Below the pieces are notes generated by a model, which saw only the letters and a program-made list of their open reading frames with translations, did not search any database and was not told the DNA's origin. Of a stretch of 64,000 nucleotides of DNA, positions 17,280 through 25,392 are shown piece after piece; positions within the stretch are counted from its first letter, which is position 1, and each line of letters opens with the position of its first letter. Source of the stretch: Catenuloplanes atrovinosus (GTDB lineage: Bacteria > Actinomycetota > Actinomycetes > Mycobacteriales > Micromonosporaceae); NCBI RefSeq assembly GCF_031458235.1, contig NZ_JAVDYB010000001.1, positions 496,001-560,000 of the forward strand, in the 5' to 3' direction. Both the position numbers and the translations under genes were made by a program.

Positions 17280-17433
17280 AATTTTCCCCTATCAGTCTAT
17301 CTATCTATTTAGACCTATCCGCGCGCTCGAAGGGCCGCTTGAGTAATCCGGAGGACGCGCCCCCTCCCTTGTGGCGTCCGCGTGTCGGCCCGAGAGTCGA
17401 CTCGCTGCAGTAATCAATTAATGTCAGGCTTCG

Positions 17434-17506
17434 TGGAGTCGGCGGGGCTCGAACCCGCCACCTCTGCCGTGCGAAGACAGCGCTCTTCCCGATGAGCTAC
17501 GACCCC
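17434..17506 (-). tRNA. tRNA-Ala (anticodon CGC)
   Basis: 73 nt without CCA. The acceptor GGGGTCG pairs with CGACTCC including a G3-U70 wobble, the alanine identity element. The anticodon stem is CTGTC/GGCAG with loop TTCGCAC, giving anticodon CGC. The T arm GCGGG-TTCGAGC-CCCGC is perfect and the discriminator base is A. Last of three tandem minus-strand tRNAs. Confidence 0.88.
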
Positions 17507-17509
17507 TCG

Positions 17510-17584
17510 TACCCGGAGTGCGATTTGAACGCACACTGTCGCCGCGCTGAACGGCGTGCCTCCTGCCAGTTGGGCTACCCGGGC
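17510..17584 (-). tRNA. tRNA with Leu anticodon CAG but class I variable loop
   Basis: 75 nt. The acceptor GCCCGGG/TCCGGGT has wobbles at both ends, the anticodon stem is CGCCG/CGGCG with loop TTCAGCG (anticodon CAG, unusual C at 37), and the T arm GTGCG-TTCAAAT-CGCAC is perfect. The variable region is only 5 nt, whereas bacterial tRNA-Leu carries a long extra arm. The D arm has a 3-bp stem and an enlarged loop. It may be a divergent element-borne tRNA. Confidence 0.65.
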
Positions 17585-17598
17585 TTGAAATGATTGCG

Positions 17599-17672
17599 TG
17601 CCTCCGGCGCGACTCGAACGCGCAACCACGGCGTCCTCAACGCCGTTCCTCTGCCAATTGGGATACGAAGGC
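17599..17672 (-). tRNA. tRNA with Leu anticodon GAG but class I variable loop
   Basis: 74 nt. The acceptor GCCTTCG/CGGAGGC pairs fully with one wobble; the anticodon stem is CGGCG/CGCCG with loop TTGAGGA (anticodon GAG); the T arm is GCGCG-TTCGAGT-CGCGC; the discriminator is A. The variable loop is about 4-5 nt, again lacking the long arm of normal tRNA-Leu. First of the three tRNAs, 29 nt after a terminator. Confidence 0.68.
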
Positions 17673-17700
17673 ATGGCGAATGAAGAATTGTCGGGAAGGC

Positions 17701-17737
17701 AAAGAAAAACCGCCCGATCCCGATGCGGGGAGGGCGG
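17701..17737 (-). terminator. Rho-independent terminator in the leader of the tRNA operon
   Basis: On the minus strand CCGCCCTCCC (17737-17728), a 6-nt loop and GGGATCGGGCGG (ending 17710) form a stem of about 10 bp with a 2-nt bulge, followed by TTTTTCTTT. It lies between a mini-ORF and the first tRNA, so tRNA transcription needs read-through or antitermination. Confidence 0.8.
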
Positions 17738-17759
17738 CGTGGTCTCGCGCTGACGCTGG

Positions 17760-17849
17760 TCAGTGCGGACGACCGCCCGATGCGGCAAGGAGGGCCGGAT
17801 AGAGACAGTCCAGGCCCAGCGGTGCGGCGAGAAGCGCCTGACCCGACAT
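17760..17849 (-). CDS. Leu/Ala-rich mini-ORF, candidate leader peptide
   Basis: 29 aa from ATG 17849 (or 32 aa from GTG 17858), with AGGAGGGG at 17866-17859. It contains 7 Leu codons (CTT, CTC and CTG) and 6 Ala codons, the amino acids implied by the downstream tRNA anticodons. Its last codons contain GGGCGG (17778-17773), complementary to the 5' arm of the terminator 35 nt further on, so ribosome position could choose between terminator and antiterminator. Leu and Ala are common residues in high-GC genomes, so the enrichment alone is weak evidence. No known family. Confidence 0.5.
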   Translation of the reverse strand: MSGQALLAAPLGLDCLYPALLAASGGRPH

Positions 17850-17901
17850 GACCGTCACCCCCTCCTGATCATCGCCCCCGGACCTCCCGGAGCCGATTCA
17901 T

Positions 17902-17931
17902 ACGTTAATCCTTCGCCGTCGCCAATCGCAA
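17902..17931 (-). promoter_or_regulatory. Promoter of the leader/tRNA operon
   Basis: On the minus strand TTGCGA (17931-17926), an 18-nt spacer and TAACGT (17907-17902). An overlapping alternative is TTGGCG (17925-17920), 17 nt, TATGAA (17902-17897). Both would transcribe the mini-ORF, the terminator and the three tRNAs. Confidence 0.6.
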
Positions 17932-17983
17932 CCATTTATTCGTGGCATTCTCCGGGTGGCGCGGCGGCCGTATCGTGGCCCGC

Positions 17984-19738
17984 GTGACCGCAGCCCGGCT
18001 CGGAATCGACTTCGGCACCTCCAGCACCGTCGCGCTCATCTCGATCGACGGCCGTGCTCCGGTGCCGCTCCTCTTCGACGGCTCGCCGCTGCTGCCGTCC
18101 GCGGTCTGGGCCGATCCGCACGGCCGGCTGGTCGTCGGCCGCGACGCGCTGCAGGCCGCGCAGGCCGATCCGGCCGCGTTCGAGCCGTCGCCGAAGCGGC
18201 ACATCGACGACGACACGCTGTTCCTCGGCGTCGCGCAGCCGTCCATCGTGGATGTCATCACGGCCGTGTTCGCACGCGTGGCGGCGGAGGCGCACCAGGT
18301 CGCGGGCGCGCCGGTAGCCAGTGCGGCGATCACGTACCCGGCCGCCTGGGCCGCGCCGCGCCGGGCCCGGCTGGAGGCGGCCGCGCGCCGCGTCTTCCCG
18401 TACGTGACGCTGGTCAGCGAGCCGATCGCGGCCGCCAGCTACGTGGTGCGCCGCGCCGCCGCGAAGATCCCGCCGGGCGGCACCGTGCTGGTCTACGACT
18501 TCGGCGCCGGCACGTTCGACGCGTCCCTGGTCCGGGCGGACGCGCACGGGCTGACCGTCGCCGCGACCGAGGGCCTGGACGACACCGGCGGGCTGGACGT
18601 GGACGCGGCGATCGTGGCGCACCTGGAGTCGGTGTACGGGCCGGGGGACCCGGCGGCCTGGGCGCGGCTGTCCATGCCGGCGACGCGCGCGGACCGGCGG
18701 GCCCGGCGCGCGCTGTGGGACGCCGCGCGGGACGCCAAGGAGGTGCTGAGCCGCGCGCCGTCCACCGTGATCGCGCTGCCGGGCGACCGCGAGGCGCCGC
18801 TGGGCCGGGAGCAACTGGACGAGCTGGCCCGGCCGGTGCTGGCCCGGACGGTGAGCACCGCGGCGCGGGTGACCGCGGCCGTGGGACGGCCCGGCGGTGT
18901 GTTCCTGGTCGGCGGCGCCAGCCGGATGCCGCTGGCCGCGTCGCTGCTGCACCGGGCGCTGGGCGTGGCGCCGTCGCTGCTGGATCAGCCGGAGCTGGTG
19001 GTGGCCGAGGGCGCGCTCTACGCCACCGAGCCGCCCCCGGCACCGGTGCCGGCGCCGACCGTGGTGTTCCCGGCGGCTCGCACCGCCTCGGCACCGGCGA
19101 GCGGCCGGGGCCGGCGGATGCCGCTGATCGTCGCGAGCGTCGCCGTGGTGCTGGCGATCGCGGCCGCGGCCGCCAGCCCGATGCTGCTGCGCCCGGACAC
19201 GCCGGTCGCCGATCCGACGGGCACGCCCACCGGGCGGCCCGCCACCGAGGGCGCGGAGACCGCCGCGCCGGGCGGCGCGCGCCCGACGGGGCGACCGGCC
19301 GATCCCTCGACCGGCGGGTCGTCCTGCCTGGTCGGCACCTGGACGAAGATCGAGCACCGGGAGGAGACCCTCTTCGGCGAGGACGAGGACGAGGTGGAGG
19401 CGATCGGGAAGGGCGGCGGCACCCTCGTGCTCCGGCCGGACGGCACCTATACACACAGCTTCCAGGGCAGCAAGCCGCTGGTCGTCGAGTACGGCGGTGA
19501 CACCTGGGAGTACGTGTACGGCGGCGAGGTCACCGGGCGTTACGAGGCGCTGGACACCGGCGTCATGGCGATGACCGACGAGAAGGCGACGGGTGAGGTG
19601 ATCACCCGGCGTGACGGCGCCACGGTGGAGACCGAGCCGATGCCGACCAGTGAGCGCGAGTACGACTACTACTGCGACGGGCCGGACGAACTGCAGCTCT
19701 ACGGAGGCGAGATCACGTACCACCTCCGCCGCGCGTGA
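17984..19738 (+). CDS. Hsp70-like protein with membrane segment and external C-terminal domain
   Basis: 584 aa. Residues about 1-350 are an Hsp70/actin-fold ATPase: LGIDFGTSSTVA (phosphate 1), VYDFGAGTFDASL (phosphate 2) and FLVGGASRMPL (adenosine). The usual DnaK substrate-binding domain is absent. Instead a linker leads to a transmembrane helix (about 380-400), a Pro/Thr-rich spacer and an external beta-rich tail (CLVGTWTKIEHREE... to the end) resembling a lipocalin-like fold. GTG 17984 follows TATCGT by 7 nt, consistent with a leaderless mRNA. It is divergent from the tRNA leader and convergent with the next large regulator. A sensor or signalling role is more likely than folding. Confidence 0.78.
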   Translation: MTAARLGIDFGTSSTVALISIDGRAPVPLLFDGSPLLPSAVWADPHGRLVVGRDALQAAQADPAAFEPSPKRHIDDDTLFLGVAQPSIVDVITAVFARVAAEAHQVAGAPVASAAITYPAAWAAPRRARLEAAARRVFPYVTLVSEPIAAASYVVRRAAAKIPPGGTVLVYDFGAGTFDASLVRADAHGLTVAATEGLDDTGGLDVDAAIVAHLESVYGPGDPAAWARLSMPATRADRRARRALWDAARDAKEVLSRAPSTVIALPGDREAPLGREQLDELARPVLARTVSTAARVTAAVGRPGGVFLVGGASRMPLAASLLHRALGVAPSLLDQPELVVAEGALYATEPPPAPVPAPTVVFPAARTASAPASGRGRRMPLIVASVAVVLAIAAAAASPMLLRPDTPVADPTGTPTGRPATEGAETAAPGGARPTGRPADPSTGGSSCLVGTWTKIEHREETLFGEDEDEVEAIGKGGGTLVLRPDGTYTHSFQGSKPLVVEYGGDTWEYVYGGEVTGRYEALDTGVMAMTDEKATGEVITRRDGATVETEPMPTSEREYDYYCDGPDELQLYGGEITYHLRRA

Positions 19739-19752
19739 ACCCGTACCCGGGC

Positions 19753-21900
19753 TCAGTCCTCGCCCAGCCACAGCCGGTCGCAGAGCGCCGACAGCCCGAG
19801 GGTGAGGTGGCGGCGGTAGGTGCTGAACGGCAGGCCCAACCGCCGTGCCGCCGCCTCCTGCGTCGGCGCCCCGCTCAGGAACGTGGTGGTCAGCACGCGG
19901 TGCTGCTTCACGGTCCGGGTCTGCCGGCCCAGCGCCTCCACCGCGGACGCCAGCGTGCGGCGCAGCGCCTCGACCGGGTCGGCCGCGTCCCGGACCAGGC
20001 CGGTGCGCAGCAGCGGGCTCTCCGTCAGCCGCTCCGGGCGGCGCCAGGCGCGCAGCGCGGACCGTACCTCCGCGTCGAACTCGGCCCTGGTGAGCACGGT
20101 CAGCCCGGGGTCCGGGCGGGGCGGCAGTTCCGCCACCGGGCGCACCGAGTTGCCGGCCAGCCACTGCGCCGGCGGTGCCGCGCGCCAGTCGTGCGCGAAC
20201 AGGTGCCGCTCCCGGCCGCCGGTGGTCGCGGTCAGCCCGGTGCCCGGCATGTCGAAGTAGCGCAGCGCGCCGATCCACCGCGACGGCGCGTCCGTGGCCA
20301 GGAACGTCCATCCAGGACGGTCCCGGCGCACGATCCGGCCGAGCACCCGGTAGACCGCGAGGTCCTGCACGGCCGCGGCCCGGCGGCGCTCCATCGGGCC
20401 GGCCAGGCGCTCGCCGGCCGGGCGTTCCGCGGCCGGCGCGCCCGCGGACGGACGGGCCACGAAGCGCAGCACGTCCAGCTCCTCGCCGGCGGCCAGCGGC
20501 GCGGCCGTGTGCGTGTACGCCCAGGCGGCGGCCAGCACCGGGTCCCGCTCGCACTCGGCCGCGTCCTCCGCGCCGAGCCGCAGCAGCGCGGAGAAGCCGA
20601 TCAGCTCGCCACGCGCGGCCCGCGGCTCCAGCGGGTGGAGCGGGCCGACGCGTGCGGTGTCCAGCAGCGGGATCGGCTCCTCGCGGCGGTACGCCCGGAA
20701 CGCGGACGGCTGCCGCGCGAACCAGAACTCGACCAGCTCGGGCTCGTCGCTGAGCGCCAGCAGCGCGGGCAGTTCGGACGGGTCGACCGCGTCCTCGTAC
20801 ACGCCGCTGGTGGTCGGCATCGCGGCCGCGTCGTCCGGCGCGCCGCTCGGCATGCCGAGGATCGCGTCGTAGAACGCGGTGGCGCCGAACCGGCGGTGCA
20901 GGTAGCCGAGCATCACCATGGCCGGCATGATCGCGTCGCCGGCCGCGACCCGGGCGCGCTCGTACAGGTAGTCGCGGATGCGGTCGTGCAGTGCGCGGTG
21001 GCCGTCCGGGTCGCGGTGGGCGAAGTGCGCGTCCACCGAGTGCCGGATCGCGCCGTTCGGCACCAGGCCGAACGGGGAGGCGTGCATGAACGACTGGGTA
21101 CGCAGCCACTCGAACATGGCGGAGGCCTCGTCGCCGACCACGGCGCGCAGCAGGTCCTCGGTGATCACCACCGAGTGCGCGGCGGCCCGCAGCGCGAGCC
21201 GGTGCGTGGCGGACGGCAGCGGGCCGGCCAGCGACTCGACCACGCGGTCCAGCAGTTCCGGCGTCGGTGACCAGCCCGCGCCGTCGCGGATCGTGGCCTG
21301 CGCGGTGCGGGCCGCGAGCGCGAGCGCGGACGGGTTGCCGCCGGAGAACGCGACCATCGCCTGGCGCAGGTGCGGCGCGACGCCGAAGCGGTGCAGCAGC
21401 GAGCCGGAGTCCGGCCGGCTCAGCGGGCCGAGCGGCAGCGGGCGGATCGCCTGGGACCAGCCGGGATCGGCGCTCCACCGGGTGATCGGCGACCGGCGCG
21501 CGGCCAGCACCACGCGCGCGTCCATCGGCAGCCGCGGCAGCAGCCGGTCGCACAGCCACGCCTCCAGCGCGGGGATGCGGTCCGCGTCGTCGATCAGCAC
21601 CACGGGCGCGCCGGGCCCGGCCGCGTCCGCGCGCTCCTCGTCGCCGTCCCGGCCGTCCACCCGCAGCACGGTGCGGCCGGCCGTGCGTGCCTCGTCGGCG
21701 AACCGGGCCAGCAGCGCGGTCTTGCCGATGCCGGCCGGGCCCTCGACCACCAGCAGCGCGTGCGGACTGTCCGGCCGCAACAGCTCGTGGAACGCCGCCA
21801 TCTCCGGCTGCCGGCCCAGGAACGTCTGCCGTTGGGACGCGCGCAGGCGGTCCGCGACGGATCGGATCGGCAGGGAGCTCAGCGATCTCACGGCACTCAC
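19753..21900 (-). CDS. Large STAND-type ATPase regulator with C-terminal HTH
   Basis: 715 aa. AAA/STAND module near the N-terminus: FLGRQPEMAAFHELL, Walker A VEGPAGIGKTALL (~55) and Walker B VVLIDDADR (~103). A long helical middle follows. The C-terminus (TQEAAARRLGLPFSTYRRHL) is a sigma-70 region 4/LuxR-like helix-turn-helix preceded by EALRRTLASAVEAL. It resembles MalT/LAL-type transcriptional regulators (usually 850-950 aa, so this is shorter). Start GTG 21900 lies 7 nt after TACGGT, itself 17 nt after TTGAAC, so a leaderless mRNA is likely. The target genes are unknown; the divergent phosphatase is one candidate. Confidence 0.78.
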   Translation of the reverse strand: MSAVRSLSSLPIRSVADRLRASQRQTFLGRQPEMAAFHELLRPDSPHALLVVEGPAGIGKTALLARFADEARTAGRTVLRVDGRDGDEERADAAGPGAPVVLIDDADRIPALEAWLCDRLLPRLPMDARVVLAARRSPITRWSADPGWSQAIRPLPLGPLSRPDSGSLLHRFGVAPHLRQAMVAFSGGNPSALALAARTAQATIRDGAGWSPTPELLDRVVESLAGPLPSATHRLALRAAAHSVVITEDLLRAVVGDEASAMFEWLRTQSFMHASPFGLVPNGAIRHSVDAHFAHRDPDGHRALHDRIRDYLYERARVAAGDAIMPAMVMLGYLHRRFGATAFYDAILGMPSGAPDDAAAMPTTSGVYEDAVDPSELPALLALSDEPELVEFWFARQPSAFRAYRREEPIPLLDTARVGPLHPLEPRAARGELIGFSALLRLGAEDAAECERDPVLAAAWAYTHTAAPLAAGEELDVLRFVARPSAGAPAAERPAGERLAGPMERRRAAAVQDLAVYRVLGRIVRRDRPGWTFLATDAPSRWIGALRYFDMPGTGLTATTGGRERHLFAHDWRAAPPAQWLAGNSVRPVAELPPRPDPGLTVLTRAEFDAEVRSALRAWRRPERLTESPLLRTGLVRDAADPVEALRRTLASAVEALGRQTRTVKQHRVLTTTFLSGAPTQEAAARRLGLPFSTYRRHLTLGLSALCDRLWLGED

Positions 21901-21907
21901 GCGACAC

Positions 21908-21936
21908 ACCGTAGAGTGACGGGCCACGCGGTTCAA
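21908..21936 (-). promoter_or_regulatory. Leaderless promoter of the STAND regulator
   Basis: TTGAAC (21936-21931), 17 nt, TACGGT (21913-21908) on the minus strand, then 7 nt to GTG 21900. It fixes the start codon of the regulator. Confidence 0.65.
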
Positions 21937-22070
21937 TCTCCCGAAAGTCATACGGGGCGTGACAGAAACGCATACTTCGGCTACCCGTAGTCATAATCCC
22001 CGGTAGTGGCCGTCACGATATGTGCACCCGCCGGTCCGCGCGTCGGTCCAGAAGGGACGAAGACAACATC

Positions 22071-22622
22071 ATGACAGGCCGTTTCGTGCACCTGGTCCGG
22101 CACGGCGAGGCGGCCGGCGGCGCGTTGACCGAGACCGGCCGCCGCCAGGCCGCGGCCGTCGGTGCCCGGATGGCCTCGCTGCCCATCGCGGCGCTGCACC
22201 ACGGCCCGCTGCCGCGCGCGGCCGAGACGGCCCGGATCGTGGCGTCGCACCTGCCGGGCGTACCGGTGCGGGAGTCGGAGGTCTGTGGCGACTACATCCC
22301 GCCGGTCGGCGACCCGGCCGCGCTGCCGCGCGTCTTCCGGGACTTCCTGGCCGAGGTGACCGAGGAGGAGTACGCGCACGGCGCGGCGCTGGCCCGGGCG
22401 GCGCTGGCCACGTTCGCGCGGCCGTCGGAGACGGAGACGCACGACCTGATCGTCACGCACGCGTTCACGGTCGGCTGGTTCCTCCGGGACGCGCTGGGCG
22501 CGCCGGAGCCGCGCTGGCTCGGTCAGAACGCGTCCAACTGCGCGCTGACCACGATCCTCTACCGGCCCGGCCGGCCGCCCGCGCTGGTCGCGTTCAACGA
22601 GGCCAGCCATCTTGTGATCTAG
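22071..22622 (+). CDS. Histidine phosphatase family protein
   Basis: 183 aa with the LVRHGEA motif at residues 7-13, whose His would be phosphorylated, and a second conserved His in VTHAFTVGWFL near 128. Both are normal for the phosphoglycerate-mutase-like branch 1 family. ATG 22071 follows a purine-rich GAAGGGACGAAGAC. It probably hydrolyses a small phosphorylated metabolite; the substrate cannot be read from sequence. Divergent from the STAND regulator with a 170-bp shared intergenic region. Confidence 0.85.
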   Translation: MTGRFVHLVRHGEAAGGALTETGRRQAAAVGARMASLPIAALHHGPLPRAAETARIVASHLPGVPVRESEVCGDYIPPVGDPAALPRVFRDFLAEVTEEEYAHGAALARAALATFARPSETETHDLIVTHAFTVGWFLRDALGAPEPRWLGQNASNCALTTILYRPGRPPALVAFNEASHLVI

Positions 22623-22696
22623 CGCTCACCCGGATCGGCATCTTGACAAACGCGCGCAACGTCAGGTGTCGCCGGGGTGCCGTATCCTTCCGAGCC

Positions 22697-23191
22697 ATGC
22701 AAGAGACAGCCCGCTTAGCTGGGTTCTTCGCAGCGCACGGCATCTGGAGCGTGTCCGCCGGCGACAAGCTCGTCCCGCTGATGGGTTACGAGCACGCCGA
22801 CGGCGACCGCGCCATGGCCCGCTTCGCCGACGACGACCCGGGCATCTCGGCCCTGACCGGCCAGGAGGCGCTCGAGTCCAACGAGTTCGCGGCCACGCGT
22901 GCCGCGCTCGTCGTCGAGGGGTTCATCCACCTGGCCGCCACGCCGCGCATCGACGCGCTGATCGTGCGCGCCGTCTCCTACTTCCCGGAGCGGAGCGCCA
23001 TGGCCGTGGCCGTCCCGTACCGTCCGAACACCGACAGTGACGGATTCGCCGTGCATCGCCCGAGATTCCTCGGCTTCGACAACGTCGAGCGTGAGGAGTT
23101 CCTCAAGATCGCGGATGCCTTCCACGAGGGCGTCAGCTCCCACGAGGAGGCCGCCGAGGTCTGGCACACGGCCCTCGACGAGTCGATCTGA
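22697..23191 (+). CDS. Conserved hypothetical protein
   Basis: 164 aa, no signal peptide or membrane segment. Mixed alpha/beta sequence (HGIWSVSAGDKLVPLMGYEH; VVEGFIHLAATPRIDALIVRAVSYF). No family recognised. ATG 22697 lies 8 nt after TATCCT (22683-22688), so a leaderless mRNA is plausible; no Shine-Dalgarno sequence is seen. It ends before the bidirectional hairpin at 23205-23248. Confidence 0.7.
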   Translation: MQETARLAGFFAAHGIWSVSAGDKLVPLMGYEHADGDRAMARFADDDPGISALTGQEALESNEFAATRAALVVEGFIHLAATPRIDALIVRAVSYFPERSAMAVAVPYRPNTDSDGFAVHRPRFLGFDNVEREEFLKIADAFHEGVSSHEEAAEVWHTALDESI

Positions 23192-23204
23192 CAGGCAGAT
23201 CATC

Positions 23205-23248
23205 CGGGGGTACGGCCGGGAGCATCGCGGCTCCGGGCCGTACCCCCG
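23205..23248. terminator. Bidirectional hairpin terminator
   Basis: A 13-bp stem CGGGGGTACGGCC (23205-23217) pairs with GGCCGTACCCCCG (23236-23248), with further pairing inside (GGGAGC/GCTCC). It separates two convergent genes and shares the GGGGGTACG core with the hairpin at 49918. Confidence 0.7.
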
Positions 23249-23266
23249 AACGGGTTCGATCGTGAC

Positions 23267-23488
23267 TTACTTGGCGTCGAGCAGGTCGACGATCGCCGCG
23301 GAGGCGCGGAAGTACTTGTTCCGGCCGAGCTCGCCGATCGTGCGGATGCCCAGGGCGTCGCGCAGGAACTTCGCGCCGTTCTCGCTGATGCCGGCGAGGG
23401 CCGCGACCGGAGCGGCCGCGATCTCCTCCAGGCTCTTGTCCTGGTACTCCTTGTCGACGATCTTGCTCAGATCACCGGTGACAGCCAT
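23267..23488 (-). CDS. Small helix-hairpin-helix-like conserved protein
   Basis: 73 aa. The pattern SLEEIAAAPVAALAGISENGAKFL then ALGIRTIGELGRNKYFRAA resembles small proteins built from a helix-hairpin-helix (DUF4332-like) unit, seen in actinobacteria and cyanobacteria. GGAGG lies 6 nt before ATG 23488. Nucleic-acid binding is possible but not shown. It is monocistronic, convergent with 22697-23191. Confidence 0.72.
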   Translation of the reverse strand: MAVTGDLSKIVDKEYQDKSLEEIAAAPVAALAGISENGAKFLRDALGIRTIGELGRNKYFRASAAIVDLLDAK

Positions 23489-23594
23489 GGATCCTCCAGG
23501 TTCGCAGGCGTTCCACTATGGAAAACCGCGCGAAGGCTAGCAGACCGATCTTGACGGGTGGCGGGGACGATCGCGCCCCCGCCACCCGTGCTCC

Positions 23595-24341
23595 CTACCG
23601 GCGCATCAGCGCGAACATCGCCCAGCCGAGGTACGGCCGCTGCCAGCGCACGTGCTGCGATTGCGACCGGGTCAGCTCGGCCCGGATCTCCGGCGCCAGC
23701 TCGTCGTCCGGGTTCGCGTCCAGCCACCGCCGCATGCTGAGCCAGCTGGCCGCCACGTAGCGGTCCCAGCCGCGCTCGTCCGCCGCGACCAGCTCGACCA
23801 CGTCGTACCCCAGCTCGTGGAACCGCTCCACGGCCCCCGGCAGCGACAGACAGTCGACGCCCCGCAGATCGCCGAAGATCGCCTCGACCGCCTCGCGCGG
23901 CGGATCCACCCGCCAGAAGACGTCGCCGACCAGCAGCATCCCGCCCGGCCGCACGCTGCGCTCCATCAGCCGCACCGTGCCCGGCGTGTCCCCGGCGATC
24001 CAGGTCGCGCCGACGCACGCCACCAGGTCCACCGGCTCGTCCGCGACGTACCGCCCGGCGTCGCCGTGCACGAACCCGACCCGGTCCGCGACACCCAGGT
24101 CGGCCGCCCGCGCGCGGGCGTCGGCCAGGAACGCGGTGCTGAGGTCCACGCCGGTGCCGGTCACGCCGTGGTCCCGCGCCCAGGTGCACAGCAGCTCACC
24201 CTTGCCGCAGGCCAGATCCAGGACCGTGCTGCCCGCCGGCAGCCGCAGCGCGTCCCCCAGCGTCGCCAACTGCGCCGGCTCGACCGGATTCAGAACCCGG
24301 TGACTACTCTCTCGAATGACGAAGTGCCTCGGTATATCCAC
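23595..24341 (-). CDS. Class I SAM-dependent methyltransferase
   Basis: 248 aa with motif I VLDLACGKGELL (about 40-51), the acidic ribose-binding residue in GTGVDLS (~65) and a post-I HGDAGRY segment, the order expected for the Rossmann-fold methyltransferases. The N-terminal HFVIRESSHRVLNP resembles a family of small-molecule methyltransferases. Start GTG 24341 is the first good codon. The substrate is unknown and it is not in an obvious operon. Confidence 0.85.
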   Translation of the reverse strand: MDIPRHFVIRESSHRVLNPVEPAQLATLGDALRLPAGSTVLDLACGKGELLCTWARDHGVTGTGVDLSTAFLADARARAADLGVADRVGFVHGDAGRYVADEPVDLVACVGATWIAGDTPGTVRLMERSVRPGGMLLVGDVFWRVDPPREAVEAIFGDLRGVDCLSLPGAVERFHELGYDVVELVAADERGWDRYVAASWLSMRRWLDANPDDELAPEIRAELTRSQSQHVRWQRPYLGWAMFALMRR

Positions 24342-24690
24342 AGTCGTGTGTCCTCACGTCTCGATTCCTGACAACCCTGTCGACTCCGGAACCGACGACG
24401 GTCATAGGTCACCACACTCCCACTTCGGCGTTCCGCGCAGGCTAACGACGTCCGCCCGTACCCGCGAGCGAGTTTTTATGGACCGCCGGCCTCCCATTCG
24501 CCGGGCGACACCCGGCCCCGGCGCGCGACCGCCGGACGAATCTCCGCACCGTAGCGTCGTGGACCACCGGGCCGGGCCAGGCCCGGAACGGTGGACCGCG
24601 CCGGCCGGGCTACTGTGGCCCGGATTCCGGGGGCATGGACGTGTCGTGGGACCGCGTATCGTGCCGGAGCCGTCGAGAGGGGACAGGGTC
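24342..24690. other. Gene-free divergent intergenic stretch
   Basis: 349 bp between the divergent methyltransferase and DUF4232 genes. No convincing ORF; frames here are low in coding character. GAGAGGGGA at 24675-24683 serves as ribosome-binding site of the lipoprotein gene. No strong hairpin seen. Confidence 0.5.
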
Positions 24691-25272
24691 ATGAGGCGTC
24701 CATTGCGGGGCATCGTGTCGGCCGCGGTGCTGTGTGCGGTCGCCGCGTGCACGTCGCCGTCGCCGGCACCGAGGGAGGCCCCGGCCGGGCCGGCCCCGGC
24801 CGAGTCGGCGGGCGGGACCGTGACCGGTGCGCCCGGTGACGCCTGCACCGGCGAGGACATCACGGCGGAGGCGACCGTGCAGAAGGCGGGGGTCGCGCTG
24901 CTCACGATCACGAACACCTCCGCGGCGCCGTGCCGGCTCACCGGCTGGCCCAAGCTCGGCCTGCTGGCGGCGGACGGCAGCGCGCTGACCGTGCCCGTGC
25001 GGGAGGTGCCGCAGCCCGGCCCGGCCACGCCGGCCGACGTCGCCCCGGGTCAGAGCGCGTACGCCGGCTTCAGGTGGACGAGCTGCGACAAGAGCGCCAC
25101 GGACTGCGCGGTCGCGACCACGCTCACCGTCGCGCCGGAGGGCGGCGGTGCGCCGGTCACGGCCACGTTCACCGGGGTGGCGGGCGGCACGCAGACCGTC
25201 GACGAGCTGCCGTTGTCCGCGCTCACGGTCGGCACGCTCCAGCCCTCCCCGCAGGGGGTCGTCGCCTGGTGA
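24691..25272 (+). CDS. DUF4232 lipoprotein
   Basis: 193 aa. Signal peptide with lipobox AVAAC (Cys at about residue 21) followed by a Pro/Ala-rich linker, then a DUF4232 beta-sandwich: ACTGEDITAEA, LTITNTSAAPCRLTGWP, FRWTSC and DCAVATTLTVAP with paired cysteines. It is anchored on the outer face of the membrane; the family's function is unknown. ATG 24691 follows GAGAGGGGA. Confidence 0.85.
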   Translation: MRRPLRGIVSAAVLCAVAACTSPSPAPREAPAGPAPAESAGGTVTGAPGDACTGEDITAEATVQKAGVALLTITNTSAAPCRLTGWPKLGLLAADGSALTVPVREVPQPGPATPADVAPGQSAYAGFRWTSCDKSATDCAVATTLTVAPEGGGAPVTATFTGVAGGTQTVDELPLSALTVGTLQPSPQGVVAW

Positions 25273-25377
25273 CCGCGCCGGAGCGGTGAGCGCCGCGTTC
25301 CCGGGCGCACCGGTCCACGGGCCGATGATCGCCTGAACGGGCCGGGCCGGTGGATGGTATCGATCTGCGTCGGTCGA

Positions 25378-25392
25378 TATCCTGCCGGCATG
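25378..25392 (+). promoter_or_regulatory. -10 element of a leaderless transcript
   Basis: TATCCT (25378-25383) ends 6 nt before ATG 25390. Its presence suggests the short methyltransferase-like gene is expressed in its present form. Confidence 0.45.

Noticed and set aside
17590-17802. Short protein frames across the tRNA genes and terminator
   Set aside because: They coincide with complete cloverleaf and hairpin structures on the minus strand and have no coding signals.
22643-22648. TTGACA as -35 of the gene at 22697
   Set aside because: It is 34 nt from the TATCCT box, too far to work as a pair.
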